Shown here piece by piece: positions 8,837 to 16,915 of a stretch of DNA of 48,271 bases (position 1 is its first letter; every line of letters begins with the position of its first letter). The stretch is from Salaquimonas sp. (lineage in GTDB: Bacteria; Pseudomonadota; Alphaproteobacteria; Rhizobiales; Rhizobiaceae). The stretch covers positions 1-48,271 of the forward strand of contig JANQQM010000168.1 in NCBI GenBank assembly GCA_028289365.1, given 5' to 3'. A program made the translations under genes and the position numbers. The notes below the pieces were generated by a model, which did not search any database, had not been told where the DNA came from, and saw only the letters and a list, made by a program, of their open reading frames with translations.

Positions 8837-9667
8837 ATGAATATATTAAATAGAGCGCTTAATATATATTATAGTGAAGGATTAATTGGTATTACATTAC
8901 GTATCAAACAGAGATTAACAGATAAAAATAATTTTAAAAATTGGAAAAAAAAATTATTTATGAATTCTGATAGAGAATTCGAATATTCAGAATATGGAAT
9001 AAAATTTAAGAAAAATAAATCAGATGCAACATACAAAATGTATCTAAAAGCGACCTATGGATATTATTATTGGAATAGAATATCAAGATTAAAACATAAT
9101 TTTACATTTTTAGATATTGGTGCAAACCAGGGGTTATATACAATTTGTGCAGCAAAAAATCCAAATTCAATGAATATTTATGCCTTTGAACCCGTAGCCG
9201 AAACCTACGCTTATTTGAATAAAAATGTACAACTCAACAAAGTTGCCGATAAATGTACGCTCATCAACAAAGCTATTGCCAATAGGCGAGGGGCTGCGCA
9301 AATTGCAATTGTAGATGGCCATAGCGGCGCAGCAACAATTGCAGAAGAAAATGCGATATTTCAGCGGGCTCGTGCGACGACGGCTATCGAATTAATAGAT
9401 GCGGGGGTATTGGACAACATTGTCTCAGCTGAATTTATCCCAGTAGTTGTAAAAGTTGACGTCGAAGGCCATGAACCAGCAGTTATTGAGCAGTTGCTAA
9501 AGACCAGTTTTTCGGACCGCATCACCGAAATATTCTTTGAGGTTCAAGAGCGATGGATAGATGTCGAAGCTCTAAAAAGCACCCTGCGCGACAACGGCTT
9601 CGTAAATTTTACAGAACTTGGAAAGGGCGGCGTTCAATATGACATACTTGCTACGCGGAGTAGTTAG
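8837..9667 (+). CDS. FkbM family methyltransferase (mosaic gene)
   Basis: A 276-residue protein with the FkbM pattern: FTFLDIGANQGLYTICAA (motif I, near residue 92), IYAFEPVAETYAYLNKNV, then VVVKVDVEGHEPAVIEQLL near 210 and EIFFEVQERW. Family members methylate sugar or other hydroxyls, often in polysaccharide loci. The ATG has a CGGA site eight bases upstream. The base composition changes sharply inside the gene. By hand count positions 8881-9180 have about 23 percent GC with many ATA, TTA and AGA codons, while 9241-9420 have about 49 percent. The reading frame is intact across the change. This suggests a hybrid of two alleles joined by recombination near motif I. It ends 20 bases from the convergent ABC ATPase gene. 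Confidence 0.88.
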   Translation: MNILNRALNIYYSEGLIGITLRIKQRLTDKNNFKNWKKKLFMNSDREFEYSEYGIKFKKNKSDATYKMYLKATYGYYYWNRISRLKHNFTFLDIGANQGLYTICAAKNPNSMNIYAFEPVAETYAYLNKNVQLNKVADKCTLINKAIANRRGAAQIAIVDGHSGAATIAEENAIFQRARATTAIELIDAGVLDNIVSAEFIPVVVKVDVEGHEPAVIEQLLKTSFSDRITEIFFEVQERWIDVEALKSTLRDNGFVNFTELGKGGVQYDILATRSS

Positions 9668-9687
9668 ACATTCTCCCGAACCAAAAT

Positions 9688-10410
9688 CTATTCCTCCCAC
9701 TCTTGGACGTCCACCAACCTTTTGACGCGTCCGGAATCGAGCTCAAGCACTTTGTTGCAGGTACTTGTAATCAGCGCTCTGTTATGGCTTGCCAAAACAA
9801 TTATACCGGCTTTCTGGGCAATATTTCCCATTCGCTCGCGCGCTTTTTTCTGGAATGCAGGATCCCCTGCGCCAATCCACTCATCCATTAAAAGAATCTC
9901 GGGTTCTAAACTGGTGGCGATGGAGAACGCCAATCGGGCAGCCATGCCTTGGCTGTAGGCTTTCAGCGGTAGATCGATAAATTCACCCAGTTCGCTGAAT
10001 TCAATAATCGAATCCATGCGTTCTTCGATTTCATGTTTTTGCCAGCCATTAATGAGCCCGCGTAGCAAGATGTTGCGTCTGCCCGTAGCCTCCTTTCGAA
10101 ATCCCAGGGAGATATTGAAGAGAGCATCGACATGGCCATTGATCTCAACTTGTCCACTTGTCGGCGGATAGACTCCGTATAGAACTTTCAACAAAGTAGA
10201 TTTGCCGGCACCATTCCGGCCAACTAGACCAAGCCGATCTCCGGCCGTCAGTGAAAAGCTCACATCCTTTAGTGCTTCGACCTGGAGATTGCGACCGGAG
10301 ACCGCAACTTTATTGGTGTCTTTCTTTATCCTGCTATCGGGCCACGAAAGACTTATTTTCTTTCTGACACGGTAGACAAGTGCAACGTTTTTTGCCGTTA
10401 TGGATACCAT
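9688..10410 (-). CDS. Polysaccharide ABC exporter ATP-binding protein (Wzt/KpsT-like)
   Basis: A 240-residue ABC ATPase. Walker A is GLVGRNGAGKSTLLK near residue 63, the signature is YSQGMAARLAFSIA near 150, and Walker B is ILLMDEWIGAGD, with the switch histidine in LASHNRAL. Its closest type is the ABC-2 exporter ATPase for O-antigen, capsule or teichoic acid (Wzt, KpsT, TagH). The protein ends just after the ATPase domain, so it lacks the C-terminal carbohydrate-binding domain that lets some Wzt proteins recognise a modified chain end. Its ATG overlaps the permease stop by one base (TAATG), indicating tight coupling. It is predicted to export the finished undecaprenyl-linked glycan across the inner membrane. 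Confidence 0.92.
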   Translation of the reverse strand: MVSITAKNVALVYRVRKKISLSWPDSRIKKDTNKVAVSGRNLQVEALKDVSFSLTAGDRLGLVGRNGAGKSTLLKVLYGVYPPTSGQVEINGHVDALFNISLGFRKEATGRRNILLRGLINGWQKHEIEERMDSIIEFSELGEFIDLPLKAYSQGMAARLAFSIATSLEPEILLMDEWIGAGDPAFQKKARERMGNIAQKAGIIVLASHNRALITSTCNKVLELDSGRVKRLVDVQEWEE

Positions 10411-11198
10411 TATAAATAAAAAACAACCTTTTTACCGAATGAACCAAGTATTACTAAAGCAAAAATCCAACATAAAACACCAACAACACTGCAGAAAACA
10501 AATGCAAATAGCGGAAATTCGCCTGTTAAGATTGGCAATCTCACTATCTCAAGAAAATATGTAAATGGATTCCAAGCATAAATTACATGACGTATGCTAT
10601 CACCGGTTCCAGGCGCCCAAAAGACGGGTGTTATGAACATTCCGATTCTCATTAGATTAGTGACAATAAACTGGCTATCTGGAAAAAACGCGCCGAGAAA
10701 TGCAAAGAGTATAATTACAGCTGGCGCGATGACGACAATTAACAGTAGCGCAAGTGCACTCAATATCCATGCAGAAGAGGGTACTGCACCGCTCATCATC
10801 AGGATCAATGCGCAACCCAGAAACGCATAAGTCGCCCGGATTACTGATTGTGAAACCATACGCATAACATAAACGCTCAATGGCAGTTTTGTGCCCTTGA
10901 TTAGGCCTTCCTCGCGAACAAAAAGCGAGATGCTGCCCGAAATGACATCGCTCATGTACAGCCAGACGAACAGCCCCACGGCGATATAGGTTTCATAACT
11001 TGGGATACCTGCACCACGTTGAAAAACAAAGATAAAGACACCTGCAAAGGCCAGATAATTAAAAAGTAACCAGGCCGGTCCTATTGTTGTCCGTCTGTGC
11101 TGGTCTCCAATGTCTTCAGTTGCCAGTGCAAACCAAACCCGCCGCATCCGAAATCCAGCACGTACATCTGCAATAGCTTGATTCAGAAAATTCGCCAT
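10410..11198 (-). CDS. Polysaccharide ABC exporter permease (Wzm/KpsM-like, ABC-2)
   Basis: An integral membrane protein of about 262 residues with six predicted helices, including LLFNYLAFAGVFIFVF, VGLFVWLYMSDVISGSI and VIAPAVIILFAFLGAFF. The C-terminal part has the ABC-2 stretch MFITPVFWAPGTG followed by WNPFTYFLEIVRLPIL, a strong marker of Wzm-type exporters. I start it at the ATG at 11198. A TTG at 11234 would add 12 residues, but neither has a strong ribosome-binding site. Its stop overlaps the ATG of the ATPase gene. Together they form the exporter of the locus, acting in the inner membrane. Confidence 0.92.
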   Translation of the reverse strand: MANFLNQAIADVRAGFRMRRVWFALATEDIGDQHRRTTIGPAWLLFNYLAFAGVFIFVFQRGAGIPSYETYIAVGLFVWLYMSDVISGSISLFVREEGLIKGTKLPLSVYVMRMVSQSVIRATYAFLGCALILMMSGAVPSSAWILSALALLLIVVIAPAVIILFAFLGAFFPDSQFIVTNLMRIGMFITPVFWAPGTGDSIRHVIYAWNPFTYFLEIVRLPILTGEFPLFAFVFCSVVGVLCWIFALVILGSFGKKVVFYL

Positions 11199-11454
11199 GA
11201 ACGTACTGGTATTTTTATTCAATGAGATTTGCAAGATGTGTGTTTGTTCTCATTTTGGCAGCAGGTCAGAGCTTCGTTTTGGGCAGATGCTTCTATACCA
11301 ATCTTTCTATCTAAACATGCGGCAGCTAGAGTTTATTCGAGGACGAGTGGCCTCAACACATTCCATCGCTGGTCTTCCCACAGATGAGATGAAATAGTAT
11401 TCAGCAAATCTCTGGTGAATTCGGATACCTGTTCAGTAACCAAGAAAAGACCCA

Positions 11455-12582
11455 ATGCGCATTGCTATTGACGGAAGAAATTTGGTCCACCGCAAGACGG
11501 GTATCGCCAGGTATTTTCTTGACATATGCATTTGCCTGGCCGCGCGTGATCATGAACTGATCCTCTATCTGCCGGATGGCCCGCATCCTGATCATGATCT
11601 GGCATTTGCTTCAAAGATTAGAAAAGCGAACTACAGCAACCCGGTCAGCCGGGTCTATTGGCAACACAGGATTCTTCCGCATTGGGTAGCTGATGACCGG
11701 CCAGACGTCTTCTGGGGACCTGCGCACCGTTTGCCTGCGCGGCGAAGTGTTGATGTACCGCTCGTGCTGACGATACATGATCTTGTCTGGCGTAGAGTCC
11801 CCGATACCATGACTTTTACCAGGCGATTGGGCGAGAAAATGCTGATGCCCGCGGCATTGCGCGCAGCAGATATAATTTGTGTGAATTCTGAAGCCACCCG
11901 TCGCGAAATCGAGCTCGACTATCCTGGTTATCTCGACAGGACGAGGATTGTTCCTCCCGCGCTGAGCCTTGAAGAACAGTCAAAACCGGATCAAATGGTG
12001 ATGGACCGTCTGTCGATAGACCGGGAATATTTTCTGTTTGTTGGGACGAATGAACCGCGAAAGAACCTGCCAAGACTGATCGAAGCCTTTGCTCAGATGG
12101 TCGCTTCCGCCGGCAGGAATACGCTTCTGGTGATTTGCGGCGGCGCCGGCTGGAAGACAGCCGATGCGGCGGAACTCGCTTCAAACAGTGGCGTCTCTGA
12201 CCTGGTTCGTATCGCAAATTATGTTACCGATGCTGAATTGTCAGCACTCTACAAATGCGCAATCGCGTTGGTGGCACCGTCACTCCATGAGGGATTCGGA
12301 TTGCCAATAATTGAAGCAAACGCCTTTGGTACCCCCACCATCACGGCGGATTGCTCGTCGATGCCGGAAGTCGGTGGAAGGGCGGCCTTGTATGTCGATC
12401 CACATTCAGCTGAAGATATTAGTAATGGCTTGATCACAATGTTGAACGACAAGGCGTTACGATCAAAACTCGCCCGCAATGCCCGATCGAACGCGGATCG
12501 CTACCGCCCGGAATTGTCCGTTAAAGCGATGGAGCATGCTTTGCTGGAGGCGGTTTCTGGTTTATCAGTTGCCCAAGTCTGA
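11455..12582 (+). CDS. GT4 family glycosyltransferase
   Basis: A 375-residue GT-B enzyme. The N-terminus MRIAIDGRNLVHRKTGIARY is typical of mannosyl- or rhamnosyl-transferase-like GT4 proteins. The donor-binding half starts near residue 192 with FLFVGTNEPRKNLPRLIEAF, and the E-x7-E type motif is HEGFGLPIIEANAFGTP near 277. It probably transfers a nucleotide-activated sugar, with retention of configuration, to the growing lipid-linked glycan on the cytoplasmic face. It opens a rightward group with a small unknown gene and a DDD-motif protein, and diverges from the ABC exporter genes. Composition here is less AT-rich than to the left. The exact sugar is unknown. Confidence 0.9.
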   Translation: MRIAIDGRNLVHRKTGIARYFLDICICLAARDHELILYLPDGPHPDHDLAFASKIRKANYSNPVSRVYWQHRILPHWVADDRPDVFWGPAHRLPARRSVDVPLVLTIHDLVWRRVPDTMTFTRRLGEKMLMPAALRAADIICVNSEATRREIELDYPGYLDRTRIVPPALSLEEQSKPDQMVMDRLSIDREYFLFVGTNEPRKNLPRLIEAFAQMVASAGRNTLLVICGGAGWKTADAAELASNSGVSDLVRIANYVTDAELSALYKCAIALVAPSLHEGFGLPIIEANAFGTPTITADCSSMPEVGGRAALYVDPHSAEDISNGLITMLNDKALRSKLARNARSNADRYRPELSVKAMEHALLEAVSGLSVAQV

Positions 12583-12634
12583 TATGGGATTGACGCAACT
12601 GGTTTTGTTTTGATGCTTGAGGGAGTGTGTTTCG

Positions 12635-12916
12635 GTGAAATTGTCGGCTATTCAACTGCTTGATCGGCTGCCTGGACTGAAACGGTTGATCAGGAATTCC
12701 CTTGAAAACGATAAGGTTTTTCGTTTTGCCATATCCCGGTTCATGGCAATTCAAAGCGCTCACCTGATGGCGCATGGCGACAGACAATTAGAAATAGGCA
12801 GGCTGGACAAAACCGGTCGCGGTTTCCCACGTGGTCCTGATCGGGATCAGATTTTGCAGTCGGCTGCGCGCCGGATAATAGCCCGGCATGGTGAAAATGA
12901 ATGTAAGCGTCTCTGA
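12635..12916 (+). CDS. Small hypothetical protein (93 aa)
   Basis: I do not recognise this protein. A GTG at 12635 follows a GAGGGA site about ten bases upstream; a TTG at 12617 is the alternative. The product is basic, with a possible amphipathic N-terminal stretch (LLDRLPGLKRLIRN) and no obvious membrane segment or signal peptide. It ends inside the start region of the next gene, overlapping it by up to 29 bases, as translationally coupled genes do. It sits between a GT4 glycosyltransferase and a putative GT-A protein on the same strand. Codon use resembles the neighbours. An open frame on the other strand overlaps it, so reality is only moderately supported. Confidence 0.45.
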   Translation: MKLSAIQLLDRLPGLKRLIRNSLENDKVFRFAISRFMAIQSAHLMAHGDRQLEIGRLDKTGRGFPRGPDRDQILQSAARRIIARHGENECKRL

Positions 12917-14129
12917 AACCAGCCAGCTTCTGAGCAAAGCACAACAACCATTCCAGCTGGTTTACCTGTCGGACAATGCCGCACGACTTCGACAATCCTT
13001 GACCAGTTTCATCGAGCACTATCGAGCCGATCGTGTAGTGGTCCTGTGCCCGGAACGGTCTGCCGCAGAGATGCGTTCGCTGATGGATGATTTGGCGCTG
13101 GAAGGCGTCGTTTTAACCGACGAACAATTGATACCGGGTAATTCCATACCAACCGATCACTCCAGCAGAAATTTCCGGCTTCGACGCGCACTTTACAAAA
13201 CTAAGGAATTAGAACCGCTATTTCTGTCTCTCGATGATGACTGCGTTTTGCTGCGGAAATTGCCGGACGACTACTTTGTTTGTAACGGGCGGATTGTCGC
13301 CCGCTACAGTCATAATTCCCTGAGCAATTGGAAGGCCGATGGTGTTCATGAACCCACTTCCTTTGACAATTCTCAATGGCAGACCGGCGAGCTTCTCACC
13401 GAACAAGGCTACACGGATCTGGGATTTTCAGCCCACCAGGCGCAACTTGTCGAGAAGAAAACAGTAAATGAAATTTATTATTCCTTGGCACAATTCGAAA
13501 ACTTCGCTGGAGACGAATGGTCAATCTATTTCAATATTGCGCTGAAAATCTATCCCGATCTCTTTGTAGCGAAGCAGACAACGACGCTCTTCTGGCCAAT
13601 GCGATATGCTGCATGGTTGCCCGGCTGGTTTGAAGATGAAATCTGGTTTGAGAACCGGTATGATGAGGTTTATGAAAGCGGCGGAATCGCGCAAAAGTCC
13701 GGAATCGGACCAGACACCGATTGGCGGCACAAGGTCAGGTTTTGCAAGGCAGGCTATGCCACCTACCACGCTCAGCGATTGATGAATGAATTGTCAAACG
13801 GGCAAATACCGATGGTCGACTTTGGCAGCGAAGTTACCAGCTCGGTAAATCAGTTATTCGGTTTACCCGGAATCATTTTGAAGCTGAATGTCGATACCAA
13901 CGATGGCAACGAAATCTCTGCACAATACCTGATAACCGAAGGAAGCAAGCCGGTACCCGAAACAGCGTCCCTGACCCAAACTGTCAGCAACAAACGCAGC
14001 CTGGCGCTGAAGCTCCCAAATGAGCCGGGAGAATACTGCCTGACAATCGGGGGAACCAAGTCCAGCAAAATTCAACCATTGTCACTGCCATTATTTATCT
14101 TGCCATTCCCGGTTGGTGGCAATTACTAG
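12888..14129 (+). CDS. Putative GT-A type glycosyltransferase with unknown C-terminal domain
   Basis: A 413-residue cytoplasmic protein. The first 300 residues look like a nucleotide-sugar enzyme. There is a Rossmann-like start (FQLVYLSDNAARLRQSL), then RRALYKTKELEPLFLSLDDD near residues 97-117, where the DDD run is placed like the metal-binding DxD of GT-A enzymes. Many aromatic residues follow. Residues 315-413 seem to be a separate beta-rich domain (IILKLNVDTNDGNEISAQYL ... LALKLPNEPGEYCLTIGG) that could bind glycan. I cannot name a family with confidence; DUF6492-like proteins are one possibility. An ATG at 12897 is an alternative start. It lies in the polysaccharide locus and converges on the next glycosyltransferase 31 bases away. 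Confidence 0.8.
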   Translation: MVKMNVSVSETSQLLSKAQQPFQLVYLSDNAARLRQSLTSFIEHYRADRVVVLCPERSAAEMRSLMDDLALEGVVLTDEQLIPGNSIPTDHSSRNFRLRRALYKTKELEPLFLSLDDDCVLLRKLPDDYFVCNGRIVARYSHNSLSNWKADGVHEPTSFDNSQWQTGELLTEQGYTDLGFSAHQAQLVEKKTVNEIYYSLAQFENFAGDEWSIYFNIALKIYPDLFVAKQTTTLFWPMRYAAWLPGWFEDEIWFENRYDEVYESGGIAQKSGIGPDTDWRHKVRFCKAGYATYHAQRLMNELSNGQIPMVDFGSEVTSSVNQLFGLPGIILKLNVDTNDGNEISAQYLITEGSKPVPETASLTQTVSNKRSLALKLPNEPGEYCLTIGGTKSSKIQPLSLPLFILPFPVGGNY

Positions 14130-14160
14130 TGCCGCCCAGGTCGATTCGGTTGCATGGGCG

Positions 14161-15252
14161 TTAGCCAATAATCTGCCGATACAGTTCAAGATAGTTTTTG
14201 CACATGGTGTTGGCCTGGAAATTGGCTTCGTAATGCTTCCTGGCATTTTCCCCGAAGGTATTAGCAAGCGCCTGATCGTCGAAAAGCTTTCTCATTGCCT
14301 CTGCCAGGGCATCTGAGTTGCCCGGGGCGACCACCAACCCTGTTTTTCCGTGCTTGTTTACGAAACTCGTGCCGGTGCCAATATCACAGGAAATCATGGG
14401 TTTGCCCGCGCGCGCAGCCTCCAAAAGCGCAATTCCGAAAGCTTCAGATCGAAGATGGGAAGGCAAGATCAACCCGCGGCAAAGGGAAAGCAATGCCTCC
14501 TTGTCCTCATCGGAAACTGCTCCGACCATGGTGGCATTCTGCGGCAGGTCTGCAGGGTTGATTTCTATACTGTCGGTGCCACCAACGATGACGATTGGTA
14601 TCCCAGTCTGTCTCGCTGCCTCCAGTAGATAGGGTATGCCCTTGTAATACCTTAGTGCACCGACAAAGAGAAAGAAGCTGTCTCCAACCTGCATCCGCCA
14701 ACTGTCTACCAATGCCTTGTCTGGATCTGTCCTCTCCCCAATGCCAACGGGAATGACACTTAAATTTTCTTGGTGTCTTAACAAAACCGGACTGGTTTCC
14801 GCATAGTTCGGAGATGTTGCAACGATCGCATCTGCCGCGGAGAGGAAACGGTTCATGATCGGCTTGTACAACCGTAGCAGATTGCGCTGCTTGATAATGT
14901 CTGAATGGTAGGTGACGACGCTTGGCTTCGCGCGGCCATGCAAACAATACAAAACGTCCGCCAGTGGCCATGGAAAGTGGTAGTGCACAATGTCCGCGTT
15001 CTTTGCCAGCTCACGAAATTTTCCAAATATCGAATAGGACAGGCTGGTTGAGGCGATATGCAAATTGCGTTCAACCTGGTGAACATGGTGATTGCCGACC
15101 AGCAACGGTTCTTTGTTCGAATTCTCGTAAAGTGCCAGTACCTCGCTTGTCATGCCGATTTTTGTGAGTCCCTCTGACAACTCATAGATGACACGGGGAA
15201 CACCCATGAAATTTTCTGGAAGGTAAGTCTTGTATACGTGCAGAATATTCAC
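14161..15252 (-). CDS. GT4 family glycosyltransferase
   Basis: A 363-residue GT-B enzyme. The N-terminal acceptor half begins MNILHVYKTYLPENFMGVPR and contains DIVHYHFPWPLADVL and VVTYHSDIIKQRNLLRLY, characteristic of the Glyco_trans_4_4 group. The donor half contains FFLFVGALRYYKGIPYLLEA near residue 190 and LRSEAFGIALLEAARAGKP near 262, which carries the conserved glutamates. The start is a GTG at 15252 with an AGG about nine bases upstream. No ATG lies near the conserved N-terminus. It is probably a sugar transferase for the same glycan; donor unknown. Confidence 0.9.
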   Translation of the reverse strand: MNILHVYKTYLPENFMGVPRVIYELSEGLTKIGMTSEVLALYENSNKEPLLVGNHHVHQVERNLHIASTSLSYSIFGKFRELAKNADIVHYHFPWPLADVLYCLHGRAKPSVVTYHSDIIKQRNLLRLYKPIMNRFLSAADAIVATSPNYAETSPVLLRHQENLSVIPVGIGERTDPDKALVDSWRMQVGDSFFLFVGALRYYKGIPYLLEAARQTGIPIVIVGGTDSIEINPADLPQNATMVGAVSDEDKEALLSLCRGLILPSHLRSEAFGIALLEAARAGKPMISCDIGTGTSFVNKHGKTGLVVAPGNSDALAEAMRKLFDDQALANTFGENARKHYEANFQANTMCKNYLELYRQIIG

Positions 15253-15617
15253 GTGTTAGACCTGTTTGGATTGCTACACTTTTTGAATTCAACTGTATTC
15301 TATTTCGATTTGACAGGTAGTCGGTATTATTCGAAATGCCACCCGCCAAGGCACAAATATGATTGCCATTTCTTATGCGAGCAGAGTATTAACGTGGCGT
15401 GCGTTTGATGTCGAATTATTGATGAAACGGTTCCTGTGACCATTAACAAATGACCCGCTTCCCGGAAGTCACTTCCGAACAGATTTCCTTAATACCAAGC
15501 TTGTGAAAGCCTCCCTATGAATTGCCAATTAGGAATTGATTTTGCTGCGAATACAACTCGACGTCTGGCACGTAGGACAGTTTCGTGCCGACTGGTTGGC
15601 TAAGGTGGTTCCTGTAA
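15253..15617. other. Divergent intergenic region
   Basis: About 365 bases between the leftward GT4 gene and the rightward O-antigen ligase-like gene. It should contain two promoters. I see no gene, clear dyad or terminator. Confidence 0.4.
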
Positions 15618-16844
15618 ATGACGGATCTTAGGCACCGGATAACCAATACCAACGGCTATGCTGTTTCGGTTACTGTGCTTGGCGCAGCAATATTCGGAAG
15701 TGTTGTTTCGGTATTTGTTTGGGCCGGTGGCGTACTGGGGGTATTTCGCCTGCTATTCGAATGGCGGAAAGTGGTAATTCCCGCGCCAGTAGTCATTACC
15801 GGAGCAGTATTCGCGTTTTATTTTCTGGCAGAACTATTTTCGGCTGTCATCAATGATCGAGGTGCCGTTGGTCTGATACATTCTGCCGGAAACATCATCT
15901 TTCTTTCACTTGTACCGCTATACGCTGTACTGGATGCACCCCGCCAGCAAACCATCGATATGCTGCTTAAATTGTCCGCACCATTCGCGACTGCCGCCCT
16001 GATATTGGCCTTGGTGCAGCTATATCTGCTCGATTATCGCCCCCAGGGGGGAGCAAGCAATCCCGGTGTGTTCGCAATGACGACTGCGCTCATCTATGGG
16101 GTTAATTTAGTCAATCTGAAACGCAACGCGGCTCCAATGGCAATTGCAGGTGTGATCATCGCATTTGCGGCGGTTGTACTTGCCGGTTCGCGACCGATAT
16201 GGCCGGTGCTTTTTCTATTGCCTTTGGTCGTATTCTTGTTTGGCATGAAATTTACCTGGTCACATTTGCGCCGATCGACCTTGATCGTGCTCTCCGCTTC
16301 AGCAGTGATCATCGCTATCGCGCTTTCCGGTTACGTAAAGGAACGAATAGATCGGGGCCTATCCGACATTGAGCGAGCTGCCGATGGCGATCTGGCGACG
16401 TCCTATGGTAAGAGGATTTCTATCTGGAGAGTGGCAGTTAGCGCGATCAAGGAGAAACCGTTATTCGGGCACGGGCCAGACACGCCGATAAAGCTCATGA
16501 GAGAACGTACCCGTACGGTTGGCGGCTACCACATTTATTACAATCATTTCCACAACGCCCTGTTAAATGAGATGGTCAGAGCTGGTATTGCCGGCGTGAT
16601 TGCGATGATCGCAATGTTTGTCGTCCCATTTGTTTATTGCTGGCGATCAAGAAATGACCAAGATGGTGGCGATGTGGGATTTCTTCTTCTGGTCGCGCTA
16701 CAGCTGACTTGGCTGCTTAGTGGTACGGTCGGCATCATGTTCAACCATGATATACTGGATGCGTTATTCACCTCCATCACAGCCATCTGTCTTTACTTCT
16801 GTTACAGTGAATACAACGATGCGAAATCAGACACCGTGGATTGA
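15618..16844 (+). CDS. O-antigen ligase/polymerase-like membrane protein (WaaL/Wzy)
   Basis: A 408-residue protein with about ten predicted membrane helices. Its large periplasmic loop in the second half has the O-antigen ligase signature: RISIWRVAVSAIKEKPLFGH, then YYNHFHNALLNEMVRAGIAG, where the histidine in HNALL is characteristic of the Wzy_C/WaaL fold. Members either join a lipid-linked glycan to lipid A core or another acceptor, or polymerise repeat units in the periplasm. With an ABC exporter in the locus, a ligase role is slightly more likely than a Wzy polymerase, but sequence alone cannot decide. It converges with rmlB. Confidence 0.88.
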   Translation: MTDLRHRITNTNGYAVSVTVLGAAIFGSVVSVFVWAGGVLGVFRLLFEWRKVVIPAPVVITGAVFAFYFLAELFSAVINDRGAVGLIHSAGNIIFLSLVPLYAVLDAPRQQTIDMLLKLSAPFATAALILALVQLYLLDYRPQGGASNPGVFAMTTALIYGVNLVNLKRNAAPMAIAGVIIAFAAVVLAGSRPIWPVLFLLPLVVFLFGMKFTWSHLRRSTLIVLSASAVIIAIALSGYVKERIDRGLSDIERAADGDLATSYGKRISIWRVAVSAIKEKPLFGHGPDTPIKLMRERTRTVGGYHIYYNHFHNALLNEMVRAGIAGVIAMIAMFVVPFVYCWRSRNDQDGGDVGFLLLVALQLTWLLSGTVGIMFNHDILDALFTSITAICLYFCYSEYNDAKSDTVD

Positions 16845-16915
16845 ATTTTCGATTACTTGCGGATGCAGCGATTTGAAGACAAGCTTCTGGTACTAATCCA
16901 TCGCTTGACGGTACT

